From Pisolithus tinctorius (lineage: Eukaryota; Basidiomycota; Agaricomycetes; Boletales; Pisolithaceae): DNA of 64,000 nucleotides. The first letter of the stretch is position 1; each line of letters begins with the position of its first letter. The stretch covers positions 310,001-374,000 of the forward strand of contig JANFAH010000005.1 in assembly GCA_024663395.1 (NCBI GenBank), read 5' to 3'. The notes beneath the pieces were generated by a model, which ran no database searches, was not told the origin of the DNA, and was given only the letters and a program-made list of their open reading frames with translations. The position numbers and the translations under genes were made by a program. Positions 1 to 11,384 of the stretch are shown here, piece after piece.

Positions 1-717
1 GTCTCTCTGAAATTCTGTAGGGGCACAACCACTTAGGTAATAGTTTCTGTTCTGTTTTGAACATGTAGTCTAGGTCACTTTGGTATACTGGTACAAGTTG
101 TCCCTTTGTGAATACAACTTCTGCACCTTGTCTTCTTAATACTTGACAATCAAACATTTGTTTTCTTCTCATTGCATGTTTGACTGCTTCCTCATATCCA
201 TCCAGTTGTTGTTGTGCTGCATATGCCATGTGGATTGCTGCATCCACTGGTGATGGTTCTGTGGTGCTGTGTGTCAGTGCTGTGTGCTTGGTATTGATCA
301 CCATCACCAACCTGAGTAACAGTTCTTTGGGTGAGAACTTGAGTGTTGGTAGCACTCAGTTGTTCAGCATGTGGACCATGTTGTTGAGATGATCTGGCCA
401 CATCCTAGGTAGTTTTTCCCAGTCCGTTTCCATGTTGTCATCTTCTCCTGTGTTTGGTGTGCACAGGTGTTTGAGGATATGTAGTAGTAGCTTGTTTGTG
501 CCCTCTACCAACCCATTAACCCATGGTGAGTATGCTGCTATGACATGATGTGTGCAGGACCACTTAGCACAGTAGGTTTTGACCTCTTTGTTGTTGAAGT
601 GTCATGTGCCATCTGTCATGAACATCTCTGCTGCTGTGAAGTTGTTAAATATAGTTGTTAGGCCATCCACTGTGGTTTTTGCTGTCCTGGCTGTTTTGTA
701 CTTGCTTACCCATATGT
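1..717 (-). pseudogene. Ty3/Gypsy integrase, catalytic core C-terminal half (runs off left edge)
   Basis: Reading the minus strand from 717 down gives a continuous integrase with few stops. It starts at IWVSKYKTARTAKTTVDG. The second catalytic Asp follows (FMTDGT near 615), then the catalytic Glu in WVNGLVEGTNK (about 520). A C-terminal part with VYQSDLDYMFKTEQKLLPKW (about 40-110) reaches base 1, so the element continues outside the window. An in-frame TGA follows MTDGT. The domain joins directly to 2540-3090; the two halves are separated by a solo LTR. The family is a Ty3 element common in Agaricomycetes (recognised by motif memory, not searched). It integrates cDNA of the retroelement. No longer functional. 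Confidence 0.85.
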
Positions 718-1176
718 CGTGAGTCAAAGTGTGGTTCAGTGGTGGAAACCAACCAAAACCAACACAAAAGACAATGAAAGCGAGTGGTTGTGTGCCTATG
801 TGGTACCTAGATGGTAGAACCTGTTATCTGGGTGGGTTTTTGTGAGCTACAACACTCAAAGATGAGTGCTGAGGGTTGGGGGTGCTCCTGACAAAGAAGG
901 AGCAGGAATGCGAGAGATTGTGATGGGGTAGACTGCTGTCAGCCTACAGAAGGATGGATGACAACTTAATTCAATGCTCTGAGCTGCACTGAGCTCAGGG
1001 AGGACTTGGAGTGAAGTAGATTGATGATAGACGATGATAAGCAAAGTAGATGATAATTAGACCCTTAATAAAGTCTCAACTATTGAAGCTGATAAATGAA
1101 TTACTGAGTGATGATAAACTGTGAGCAAGAGGGGCTCTCTGATGTCTTCTTCTTATTCAGCTATCTAAGTACAGTG

Positions 1177-1185
1177 ATTTATATA
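1177..1185 (-). promoter_or_regulatory. TATA box of LTR copy A
   Basis: Minus strand reads TGTATATAAATC, matching TATATAAACC at the same place in LTR copy B. It lies downstream of the LTR ORF, as expected for a U3/R promoter. Confidence 0.55.
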
Positions 1186-1682
1186 CAGTACAGGGGCATT
1201 GCCTATGGAAAACAAGGTGCAAATGCTTGGTAAGTGATTGGTAACTGATGAGTAAGGAATGTAAGTGGTGGGTAATCATCTTAGAAAGCATTGGTGAGCA
1301 TTGGTAAGGGTAAGTAAGCCAAAAAGCGAAGAATCAGTAAGCAAGGTCAAAAGATTGGTACGTATTGGCAATAAGTGAGTCAAAGACAGTCAGAATGTCA
1401 AAGTATGAGTCAAGTAATGTCAGAAACTGGGAAAGCACACTGGAATCGCATTAGGGGGAGGTTGTGCACGTCACATCTCAAAGCAATCACTTCTGGGCCA
1501 AAGTGGGATGACAGAGAGGCAGTGCTGATCTGATGCCAATATAGTACATCCAAAAGTGGACAGGGTGAGGGTGAGTCAGATGTCAACAGGGGTCAAGCTT
1601 TGGGGGTCTGTGGGGTGACAGGAGCATAAGGGATCACAACTTTCCCCCCCTTACTGTCCTCTCAGTGAAGCAAGTAAAAACT

Positions 1683-2162
1683 TCATGAATGAGGCTCTGT
1701 TGGAAGAGAGGACAAAGGGGGAGTGTCTTCTGCTGTATCTTGCAATAAGGAGGCAAGATGTGCATCATACTTGTCATGGATGTGATCAGGGAGAGTGGAG
1801 AACAGTAGATTATACTGTAGCTGTCACAATTTTGGAAGAATGATGGACAAGACTGGTATGAAGACTTTGCAGGGAGCAGGGAGGAAGGATCCATATGCTT
1901 CTTGGACTGGAGAGACTGAAACAACCACATAAGACCTTTCCAAGCAAATGACAGACCTGAGGTGACCAAAGAACATCCTCCTAGAGGTCATACTGACAAA
2001 AAGAACACACTGTCCAAGCTGGATGGGCTCAGAGGGGGCAGATGAGGATGGGATGTACCAGGATGCTTCAGGATGGAAGCTGGTAGGCACTCCTGGTAGA
2101 TATATGTAGCCATGGTCCCTAGCAAAGGGGACAAGCAAAATGATTGATGTGGAGGCAGCCAT
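1683..2162 (-). pseudogene. ORF of 160 codons inside the LTR, copy A
   Basis: Unrecognised protein. From ATG at 2162 it reads MAASTSIILLVPFARDHGY, with YLPGVPTSFHPEASW, LGQCVLFVSMTSRR and LERSYVVVSVSP further on. A TGA at 1824-1826 breaks it. The partner copy has CAA at that codon; an ancestral CGA (Arg) decayed on opposite strands would explain both. Beyond the stop the frame continues to a terminal TGA at 1683-1685. Total length is 480 bases, identical to copy B with no indels. In the first 112 codons 27 differ synonymously and 22 non-synonymously (hand count), which suggests the protein was under constraint. No signal peptide or membrane segment is evident. Confidence 0.6.
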
Positions 2163-2536
2163 ATCAGAAGAATTAGCAAAATGAGCATCTTTTGGAGGGA
2201 GTGCTGTAGAAATGTGTGGAGTGTGCAAATCCTTTCCAACTTTGGAAGGTAGGATCATGTGGCTGAGCACTACAAGTGAGTGTGGGAATGGTGTCAGTAT
2301 CTGCAGAATTGGTGGAGATACATCAAAAACTGCAATGCCATACATGGGTGCTTAAGAACTTTTATTGGTGCTTAACTTGCTTCCTTCCTTTTTCATTGGC
2401 ACTGATGACTCGTTCTTGTGCAAGGGATGACTGCTGACATTTCTGGCTGTCCTTCTTTGCATGAGGGCTATGGTCTTCATCTTCATTCATCAGCTGCATC
2501 CATGTCCACCTCACCAAACACCTTTGGTGTGTGACA

Positions 2537-3090
2537 ATGTGCTGTGAGAATGTGTCTAAGAATAATCCCAGCATGTGGTACCCTCCTTTCCCTGTTGGCA
2601 TTGATAGGTAGTCTCCTATGAGTAGTTTGAACAGGTGCCATCTTGTTATTGGTTTGAGTAGGGCATTTAGTTTTGTTGGGCCAAAGTTCTTGCATTTTGC
2701 ACAGTCTTGTATTGCATTCATTATTGACATGTCAAGTTTGGGCAAGAAGTACTTGTCTGTGATTGCCATTTTCAGCACATCTCATCCCCAGTGTCCTCCC
2801 ATTTTGTGTAGGTGTTTCGCCTTGGTGAATGCTTCTTGTTTTGTGATGCATTCTACTTTGTGTCTCAGTCATATGCTGGTGCCTCCATGTACTCTCCATA
2901 GTTTACCTTGTTTGACTAGGTATTGTGTTGACCTATGTCTTGCCCTGTTGCAGTCTCTTATGGGGGTATTCATGTCGACATTGAGTATTGTGTCTATTGC
3001 CTCCATGAACAGTGGTTCTTCCCAGAAGCATTTGTGTAGTTGTTGGTTTTCCTGTGGTAGTTTAGTGATTTTGAACACATTGTTTATTAG
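2537..3090 (-). pseudogene. Ty3/Gypsy integrase, zinc-binding domain and first catalytic Asp
   Basis: Minus strand encodes an HHCC domain (KHLHKMGGHWG, then DCAKCKNFG) and the start of the core with IGDYLSMPTGKGGY, where the Asp of GDYLSM is the first catalytic acid. It runs to FSQHI at 2541, where LTR copy A interrupts it; it resumes at 717. An in-frame stop follows GGHWG where an Arg would fit. The upstream piece at 2869-3078 is the linker from RNase H to integrase. Degenerate. Confidence 0.85.
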
Positions 3091-3093
3091 GCC

Positions 3094-4757
3094 CTACACT
3101 GCTTCTGGGTCTGGGCTGACTGTCCAAACACTGCCATCTCCATTTGTGTGTGACATGCCATCCCACTGACAGCTTAGTCCATCTGTGACCACATTGAGGC
3201 AGCCTGGTACATGCCTCACTGCTACAATGTTGTGTGCAGTTATGCTGTCCCTCCATCTTGCATGGGCTGCTGATATTGTGTTGTTGGAGAGGATGTCCTT
3301 TAATGCTTTGCAGTCTGTTTCAATTTTGACTGGGTATCCCCATATTATGTCTGTAAAGTGGTCTAGGCCATATTTCAGTGCTGCGAATTCCAGTAGAAAT
3401 GGTTTGTAATTGTGCTCAGCTGGTGATGTCCATTTGGATGCAAATGCGACTGGCACTGTTCATTCCACTGTCTTGCCATTCAGTGTCTGGACCTTGCTTT
3501 GTTGTGTTAGTACCACCCAAATCCTTCTTGACATCTGTCCATGGTTGCAACAAATGGTGTTCTGTCATATCATGGTGCATGTAGTGTTGGTTGGCTCATT
3601 AGGGTGACTTCTGGGTCCAAGAACACTTTTGTATGTTTCTGTTCCCATCTACCTGCCAGTTTGAAGTCAGTCATCACTTTGCAGTATGTAGTTTTAGTTA
3701 TGGGCTTAGGGAGGTCGACTTGTTTTACTAAGTCTCATAGCAGTCCTTCTATCTTGGCATATCCTTTGATGAGGTCATGAAAATGTCCTGTGAGTCCTAA
3801 GAATGATGTTAGGTTGAGTGCTGTGTCTGGTTATTTCCATTTGACTATTGCTGCTAGCTTTGCCATGTCCAGTTGTACTCCTTGAGGGCCTACTGTGGCT
3901 CCTGTGAATGTGATCTCTGTTATGAATAGTCTGCACTTCATCGGGGACAGCGACAGTTTGTGTTCTCTGCAGCACTGTAGGATTCATCTTAGTTTGTCTA
4001 TCATCCCTCCAAACATGTCATTGCTACACCCCCCATCATCTACAAAGAGTTCCAATATGTCTTCTGTGAGTTCTTTGTGTAGGCATTGCATTACTGTTGC
4101 TGAGAATGCCATCAGTGCTCCTGTCCATCCCATTGCCATTCTCATGTACCAGAAGTATCCTCTCCTGTCAATGAAGAATGTGAAAAATGGTCTCCATTTT
4201 TCTGGAATTTCAATGGTGTAGAATCCAGATGTGAAGTCAAATACTGACACATACCTTCTGCCACTCAGCTGCTGCTTGGCTTGTATGTCCCCCTGAAACA
4301 TCGGGGGTATCTGTGATGCTTTATTCAGTTCTGCAAAGTTTTGTGTTACCCTCCATTTTGGCATGTTGTTTGTTTCTTTTGCTGTTGTTTTTTCTGGGAC
4401 TTGTGTGTCAGTTTGTTCTTTGAACAGAGGTGGTACATTTGCTTCTACACATTGCTTGTTTATTTCTTGTTGTATGTCCTCGATTGTCATACTTTCTGCA
4501 TTGTCATGTGCTTTTTGCATGAGTACTGTGGGTGCTACATGTTTGATTCATGGGATGTCTGTGCATTTGATTAGTCCTGCTTCAAACATTTGGTCTACCC
4601 ATTTGTTCATGAATTGTCTTTGTGGTGGGTTCATTGGATGTTGGTGCCTTGTAATGTTGAATGTCATGTTGTCTGGCACATTCAAGTCGACCCTTGCTCC
4701 TGGGATTGGTAGTACCTCACTGAGTGAACATGCAAACATGTCAGCAAATTCTGTCAT
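3094..4757 (-). pseudogene. Ty3/Gypsy reverse transcriptase and RNase H
   Basis: Minus strand. 4548-4757 is the pre-RT segment. 3984-4520 holds the RT fingers and palm: WRVTQNFAELNKASQIPP, then FDFTSGFYTIEIPEKW, then the active-site box ELFVDDGG (FVDD) near 4045. Thumb and connection follow with stops and shifts in 3460-3980 (FTGATVGPQGVQLDMAKL, LTSFLGLTGHFHDLIKGYAK). 3094-3456 is RNase H-like (MPVAFASKWTSPAEHNY, ETDCKALKD, RHVPGCLNVVTDGLS). It lies between protease and integrase, the Ty3 order. Several in-frame stops make it inactive. Confidence 0.88.
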
Positions 4758-4775
4758 TAGGTTGATTACTTCCTT

Positions 4776-5516
4776 TCATTCATCTGTTGTTAGATCATTG
4801 CCAATCTTGACTCCTTTGATAATCAGTTTCACCCATTCAGGTGCAAACAGTTCCATCTTCCTGGTGAACACATTAGTTTTGTTTTTTACCTTTGTTTCAC
4901 CCTGCAAGGTCTCTACTTCCTTCTGCATTGTGACATTGCATTCCACTTCTTCCTTTGTTCTTGTCATGTTTGCAGAGTGGTTGTGTAGTACCACCTTCAT
5001 GTTTCCATCTGTGATGGTTACATTGTCAGTTGCATAGTCATGTGTTGCTTTGAACACTTGCAGTAGTGGTTTCCCAAATAGGAATGCCCACCCCCCTGCA
5101 TTGTTGAACACCTTGAAGGTTCCAGTCACTTCTATGCCTTCTATGCTTATTGTGCCTGTCCACATGGCTTCTGACAGTATGACTGCTCCATTTGCCATGC
5201 ATAATGCCTGTGACAATGGTTGCCAGCCTTTTAATTTGTGCTTGATCATGTTGAATGTGCTCAGGGCCATAGCCCCTGTCATAGCACCATTGTCGAACAG
5301 TGCTTGTACTGTCACTCCGGCGTTGTCTGTGTTCTTGAGCATGATCAGGTGTGTAAATGGGACAGATTTGCTCATGTTGTCCTCTACATTGCCTTGCATT
5401 TTGTGTTTCATTGCTGAGTATATGTTGAAGATTGGTGATTTACTTTGGTATACATGTGGGGTGGTTGTTATCATAGTAGGTATGTTGGGAGCCTGGGTCA
5501 GTGTGCTGTCTGTCAC
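4776..5516 (-). pseudogene. Ty3/Gypsy retropepsin-like aspartic protease region
   Basis: Minus strand, 246 codons without a stop. Contains VTVQALFDNGAMTGAM, with Asp-Asn-Gly where related elements have Asp-Ser-Gly, then MANGAVILSEAMWTGTI and a flap and C-terminal part GGWAFLFGKPLLQVF. The protease would process Gag-Pol. It begins about where the zinc-knuckle ORF ends (5513-5516), in the -1 frame relative to it. The DNG motif is the notable change; activity is unlikely. Confidence 0.8.
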
Positions 5517-5971
5517 AGTGACCCTGTGTTTCCCTGATCATCTATCACTACAAATCTGATACTGTATCCAATGTTCCTATTGAACAGTCCAATGGTCTTG
5601 TTGCAGAGTGCTCTCCACACTGTTTTGTTGCAGCTCAGTCTGGATGCATCACATTCAGCAGTTGGGCAATCCCTGCTTCTGTGCCCATGTGTTCCACATC
5701 TGAAACATTCTCCTGAGCATACCATTGCTGTTCCAGGTTTGAGAGGGTACAGTGTATACTTGGTGACCTGCACTGAGTCTCCATGCTTTGTGATCCACAC
5801 TGTGAGCTGTGCCATGTATTTCCTCTGTCCTTCCTCATTGTTGGGGTGGTGTGGAACTTGTTCTAACCCTTTCTGCACAATCTCCTTCACTTCCTTGGTA
5901 GGCAGGTTGTATGGCATGTTGCATCTCAGCATCTGTTGGAGTGTGAATTGTGTGTTTGGATGTGCTGTCAA
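5513..5971 (-). pseudogene. Gag nucleocapsid with CCHC zinc knuckle
   Basis: Minus strand, in the same frame as the capsid ORF upstream (6023-6694), from which two stops separate it. A classic knuckle CFRCGTHGHRSRDC (C-x2-C-x4-H-x4-C) lies near 5670-5712. It binds element RNA during packaging. The preceding VWITKHGDSVQVTKYTLYPL fits this Gag family. Confidence 0.85.
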
Positions 5972-6022
5972 TGGTGAGGCTCAAGGGCTGGTATGGGATA
6001 CTGCTACTTGCCTGATTGTGAG

Positions 6023-6694
6023 TCACTGGAGTTGTGCTGTATTGTCTGCTGCTGTTGCCCTTTTGGTTGCCTCTAGTTTCTGTATTAGTCTTGAGTCCTG
6101 TTCCTCCTCTTTCCTCTTCCTCTCCTCTATTTCCTGGTGCTCCTGCTTCAGTTTTGATGTACTCAGGTCCTTCACATCATCCATGAACTCTTTCCACATC
6201 TTGTATTCTTCGTCTAGTAGCTTCTTGACTGCCTTGGGGAGCTGCTTCTTGACTTGCCATATTAGTGTAGGTCCATTCTCAATTTTTGCTAGTCTTGCAA
6301 GTTCCATCACTTCTTCCACCCACTTTATGTGTGCCCACACCTTCTGACATCCTACTGTCTTGATTGCTCCTACATCTTCCTCTGCCATTTTGTGTTCAAG
6401 TGGTTCAGTCTGGTATTCTTCCAATGTCAGCATTGCACTCTTTGTTGTGGGCCACCTGTTGTTGAACACTTTGACTATGTTGTCCCAACTAGCATGTTGG
6501 GTCACTGTGAGGTCATTGTACCAGTGTTCTGCTGGTGACCCTGTTCCTAGGTAGTTTGCCAATGCTTGGATCTTCTGTGCATCAGTGGAGAGTGGGTTTA
6601 GGAACAGCATACTGCAATTGAATGCTTTGATGAAGTTGCTGGCATTCTCTGTCTCTGCCTGATCTCTGTAGAAAAGAGGAACTGCTTCTGCCAT
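6023..6694 (-). pseudogene. Gag capsid domain
   Basis: Minus strand, 223 codons open. Starts MAEAVPLFYRDQAETENA, then FIKAFNCSMLFLNPLSTDAQ and WYNDLTVTQHASWDNIVKVF, a retrotransposon Gag fold signature. The C-terminal third is a charged coiled coil (KLKQEHQEIEERKRKEEEQ). Followed by the zinc knuckle in the same frame. Confidence 0.85.
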
Positions 6695-7250
6695 TCTTCT
6701 TGGTCATTGTGCTAGGGCTGGGGCTGTTGTGGTTGGGGGTGCTGGGTATACTGCCAGGTGTGGTGGGGCTGGAGGTATGGCTGGGAGTGTGGTATTCTGT
6801 GGTGCTGACTGCTCTGGGTCTGTGAGTGAGTATGGGGGTAGTGCTACTGGGGCTGAATGTGTTCATTCTCTGGTGTGTTGGGGTTCTGCTGATGAGGCTG
6901 GTGGGGTCAGTAGTGCTAGTGTTGGGAATGCTACCCATAGGTTGTATTGGCTAGTATACTTGCTGTCTGTTCCAGTGTCTGGTATGTCATCTATGGACAG
7001 GTAATCCCATAGGGGTGATGGCATGTTGTCTGATGTTTGTGATTCTGATGGGAATGAGTAGTCACTGTTGTGTGATGTTCCACATGGTGACTGCGATGGT
7101 GAGCTGTTGGGTGTGTGCCTGGTCACAAAATGGCCCAGCATGTTGTGTGGTTGGTTTCTGTTAGGCAGTTTGGTAGTGGTGTAGTGGTTAGTTTGGGGAT
7201 TTTCTACTCAGCTGGTTCTGATATCCTCCTCCATGTGTTGGTCATGCAGT
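6695..7250 (-). pseudogene. Gag N-terminal low-complexity segment and 5' leader
   Basis: The minus strand reads Pro/Ser/Thr-rich sequence (TPSHTSSPTTPGSIPSTPNH) upstream of the capsid, in two shifted frames (6582-6938, 6863-7141). It lies where the Gag N-terminus of the left gypsy element should be. The element's own LTR was not recognised; sequence from about 7250 to 8000 shows no gene I can support. Confidence 0.45.
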
Positions 7251-7999
7251 TGCCTTGGGCTTGGTTGGTGGCAGTTCTGTATGGTGTCTGTTCAGTGTTG
7301 TGGTGCAGTGTTGCAGTGTCTGTTTAATGGTTTACTTGGGTCGGATTGCACACTCATCACCAAGATGGAGAACTGTGATATCTATGTTCAACCCCACCAT
7401 ATCTGCCCTTCCACTTGAGATAATTGGTGGAGGGGTTGGCTCACACAACTCACACAGTTGTACTAGTGTCTTCCCCAGATTTTTGGACTGCTTCATGTGG
7501 GAGCTAGATTGCCTTGGCTTGATTGGTCTTACATTAGCTGTGGATGGCTTAGGTTGCTGGATCCAACAATGAAGACAACCTCACCTTGATGACAGAAACA
7601 AACTTGGTGGGACTGTTCAGTGGACATATTTGATGATGATGGGTTCACTGATAGCTTGATGATCAATCAGGATTTAAACTTGTAGGAACAATGGTGAGAA
7701 TATCATTCACACCATGGGAAGCAAGGTTGGACAATGGCAGACAGAGCCAAATTTTGGGTAACAGCAATACATGGGAGATGAGCAGCAATATCTCCCTACA
7801 TAGATAGCTACCAGTCACTTCCACATGGCCAATATGTAGACCTGTCCTGCTCAGCTCTCCACTCAATTGTCCTGCTCAACCATCCCACTTAACTATCCCT
7901 CTCTCTGATATCAAAGATGCCTCTCACAACCACCATGGTGCCATGAGCTACTGTACATGCCATACACTTGTATTCTAATGTGTAAAACTAGGCTAAGCC

Positions 8000-10590
8000 C
8001 TCTATAGATGTACATGAGTTCCAAAAAAGGTTTCCACTCTGACTGTTTGAGGGATTTGACAACTACTTCTGCTTCTGATTGCTACCTGTTCACTTGCATG
8101 ATCTCTTTGCATCAGGGGATGGAACATCTGCATCTGGCCTTGCAGGGGCCTTTCTGACATGAGGTGACTTCCAGGTGCTCCCAGGGACACCCTGTTTCAC
8201 ATTTGTGGATGTTGCATTGGCAGTCACAGATCCATTATTGTTGGACTTGGATGAGTATTTGGCCCCAGGTCAATGTCAATTCATGTCTGGCTCACTTGAT
8301 TCTGACAGAGCCTGCTTAACACACAGTGCAAACTTGTTAGCCATAACAGCTGATTCAACATGACCTAACTTGCCTTGTGTGTGTGCTTCAGGGCAGATTT
8401 CAGCTTTCTGCCTTTTTTTCTGCTTGTTGACCCCTCCTCAGTTGGGTGGTCAGTGAAAGGAATGCTCTCCAATCCATCTTCATCTGCATATTCTGAGTGG
8501 TCCTGTAGTTCAGTTGTGTACTCACTCCCTGAGTGCAGATCAGGGTTTGCTGCAAATACAAGTTGCAGTGGGAAGCTCACTATTCAGGGATGTTGCTGAT
8601 TTCTTTGAATTGGATAGGGTGGGCAAATAAGCATCTTCATCAGCTTCACCATCAGAATCATGGCCATTGCTTCCCATTATCATCAGTTAGTGCTTTATTT
8701 CATGGATGCTGCACAGGGTCTTTGCATGGGCTGGAGTGCAGAGAGCTTACAATGGGAACCATCACTGGTGGGGGATTTGAGTGGGAACAAGAAGGGAATG
8801 GTGTCTTGGCATGGTTTTGCCTCCCACCAGATACCTGAAGACCAGAATTGCATAGTGCTGATCTGTCATGCATGAAAATCACACATGGCACCTTTTTAGG
8901 GAGGGATCATCTGTTCCAACATGCTGCCTCAGCCTTGCCATGATCATCCAACTGTCATCCACTGTCATCCACACTACCATCCACACTATCATCCACTATC
9001 ATCCACCACTCCCTCTTCCTGTGCTTTACCCTTGCCCTTGACATTTTTCCTTCCAGGATTCTTTTTGCATTTGGGGGCAGGTGTCTTTTGGTATTTCCAC
9101 TGCCTCACAACCTGGAGGGGTACCAAAGTTCTATCCACTGGTGGCTGCAGCTTGCCAGATTGATCAATCCATTTCTGAAATCCAAACACATCATTTGGAT
9201 GGGTCCTGTCACTTGCACCAAAAGGACAGCAGCTGGGTAGCTGTTGTCATCCACATGTGACTTGGGTGCAGTGGAGGTAAATCCTTCAGGAAGATGGCAG
9301 GCTGCTATCATTTCTGCTTGATGATGACTGAAATTCTTGAACAGCACTGCTGATGAGGATTTCCACATGCTAATCCTGATAGCACTCATCAGAGATTGAG
9401 GACACTAAATACTCTGGCCACTCACAGTAGCAAGCAGTCACAAATCTGTGAACCATTTTTTGTAGTTGGTCCCAGCTAAGGCCTGTGATTTCTCCTATCC
9501 AAATCTCTCCATCAGCATTTTTCACCAATTTCATGGAGTCAACCTTGCCTGTCCTGTTGCTTTGGCTGCTGTCTTTTTCTGAGCACATTGGGACTTGACT
9601 TGCCATCATGCTTGGGTGGTGTTCCTGGTTCCTCAAATTCCCCAAGGTACTCTTGCCACTTCCTTCCAGTGTGTGGACATCATTGAAGGGGATCCCATCC
9701 ATGATTTCATTATTGAAGTCCATACTGTCATTGCATGAGTCTTACCTAGGCCTAGAGGAGAATATGGTGGACTCACATGCATGCCTGTATAGTTCCCTCC
9801 TCATTTTCCACCCAGCCATACACACTATGTGCATTCTGCAATACCTCCACATCTCCATGCAAAGTTTCAGACATACTTGTACCCATACTTGGCTGCATTC
9901 CTGGGAACCAGGATAAATTGAAGACTGGGAAGTTGACCTCATAATCGGCCTTGCTTGTCTCTGGCACAGGGCCTTCCCACCCATTCCACTTTCCACTATA
10001 TCTTCAGCTGCAGCCAATTGTTCCTCTGTCAGGTCATCCTGAATAAAAGCCATCAATGCATTCTGATACTGTTGGATCTGCTTGCTTCCATGGGTATTGC
10101 CTTCTTCTACTTTCATTTTTGCAAGCTTCTCCTGTATTTGCACTTGTACAATTCATGGACCACTGCCTGCACAGAGTATTTGTAACTGGATCTAAGGGTA
10201 ATGTGGGGCTTCTTTGAACAGAGGGGCTTTTTCAACCAAGCTTGTATTAGCTACAAGGGTGCTTTGAATTGTGAGCACTGAATCAGAACTTTTAGAGCAT
10301 ACCTTGCACTTGGTCTGGACTTCTCCCTCTCAACTCTTGGTTCCTGTCCAATCACTGCATATCTCTCCCATATGGATAGCAGAACTGCAGGCTTCTTCTT
10401 CTTCCCTGCTTGCCTCCATCCTGTGTCAGCACCAAGGATCTCCAACTCTTCCACTTCAAACATTTCTTCCTCCCTTTCCCCCACATCTGATGGTTCTATA
10501 TCTGCTCACCATCAGCATCATCTCTTTCTGTCTGATCCCAGGCATCTGATTTGTACTGGGACTCCATGGAGTATGATGTGGTATGATGTA
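8000..10590 (-). pseudogene. Eroded hypothetical gene of a repeated agaricomycete family
   Basis: Minus-strand pieces in order: 10251-10484 (acidic start), 9742-10143 (MQIQEKLAKMKVEEGNTHG, EEQLAAAEDIVESG, then MEMWRYCRMHIVCMAGWK), 9370-9723 (MDFNNEIMDGIPFNDVHTLE, NADGEIWIGEITGLSWDQLQ, WPEYLVSSISDE), 9105-9389 (HHQAEMIAACHLPEGFTS, MCLDFRNGLINLASC), 8989-9189 (WIDQSGKLQPPVDRTLVP) and 8365-8580 (acidic, Lys-rich end). They read like one interrupted protein resembling large families of unknown function in Agaricomycetes (from memory, not checked). It lies head-to-head with the KDZ transposase, so it may be element cargo. Function unknown. Confidence 0.5.
8944..9012. repeat. Short tandem repeat built on atcca(c)act
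   Basis: About 70 bases made of variants of TCATCCACACTA. On the minus strand it would encode an Asp/Ser/Gly-rich linker of the eroded gene above. Confidence 0.7.
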
Positions 10591-10694
10591 TAATGGTGTA
10601 TAATAGATGGTTGGCTACTAAGTTTTTTTGTGCCCTTGTTTGGTCTCAATGCATTTCAGTACTAGTGTGGTCATGCCAAGGAATTTGTTCAGAC

Positions 10695-10794
10695 CTCTGT
10701 GAAGCAACTAAAATATCCAATCAGGCTGATATCTTTGACAGGAGCTCTGTGAAGCAACCAAAATATCCAATCAGGCTGATCTCTTTGAGAGGAT
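10695..10794. repeat. Two-copy 50-bp tandem duplication
   Basis: Units starting CTCTGTGAAGCAAC at 10695 and 10745 share AAAATATCCAATCAGGCTGAT and differ at a few bases. It lies in a non-coding stretch of about 800 bp (10590-11380) with no other recognised feature. Confidence 0.85.
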
Positions 10795-11384
10795 CCTGCC
10801 CAAAGGCAGTATTAGCTCCTGGTTTGCATCCAGGCTGTTCAGTTGGCTTGCCCAATCATATCCATACTTATATTGATACCAAACATCTTGTTTCACCTTC
10901 ATCAGCTAATATAACATCCAAATCCACCATCATAATCCAGGCAAAGCACCCAGGTAATGTTGCAGCAGGAAGGAATGTGTGGGCAGGGGATTGAGTGGTA
11001 ATAAGAAGGCAGCACCATGCATTGGGTGAGGCCAGTGTAGTTGCATTTGTATTTATGCCCTGACATGTATTAAGGTACTGATGTTGATAGAGCTAAATGA
11101 TAAAGCAACTTGCACTAGTGGTAGCATTTCTAACAACTGACTTCATACTGTGAAATCAGCAACCTCCATGATGGCCAAGGGAAGCACTCAAAAGGGCATG
11201 AGAATGATTGGTCCTACCCTGGGCCATTGGGTGAAGCAGCTGGAAGTCAAGACTTGGAGAACTGGAGGTAGATATAGATTGCAATTGGTAGAGTTGTGAT
11301 CAAACAGCTGGATCCAACAACCCCTGTCCATTCTCCCCAATCCTCACATCCAAGCATTCAAGGTCTCACTCCCACAAGCACTTA

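Larger units (their letters stand above)
718..2536 (-). repeat. Solo long terminal repeat, copy A (1.8 kb), inserted in integrase
   Basis: In minus orientation it begins TGTCACACACCAAAGGTGTT and ends in ACTTTGACTCAC. A second copy lies in plus orientation at 19251-21030 with the same ends, the same internal ORF and the same TATATAAA box. The gypsy integrase reads FSQHI on one side and WVSKYKT on the other, so the insertion is clean. ATGT occurs at 713-716 and 2537-2540, compatible with a 4-5 bp target duplication with one decayed base. No internal retroelement domains lie between its ends, hence solo LTR. Exact ends are uncertain by 2-3 bases. Confidence 0.8.
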
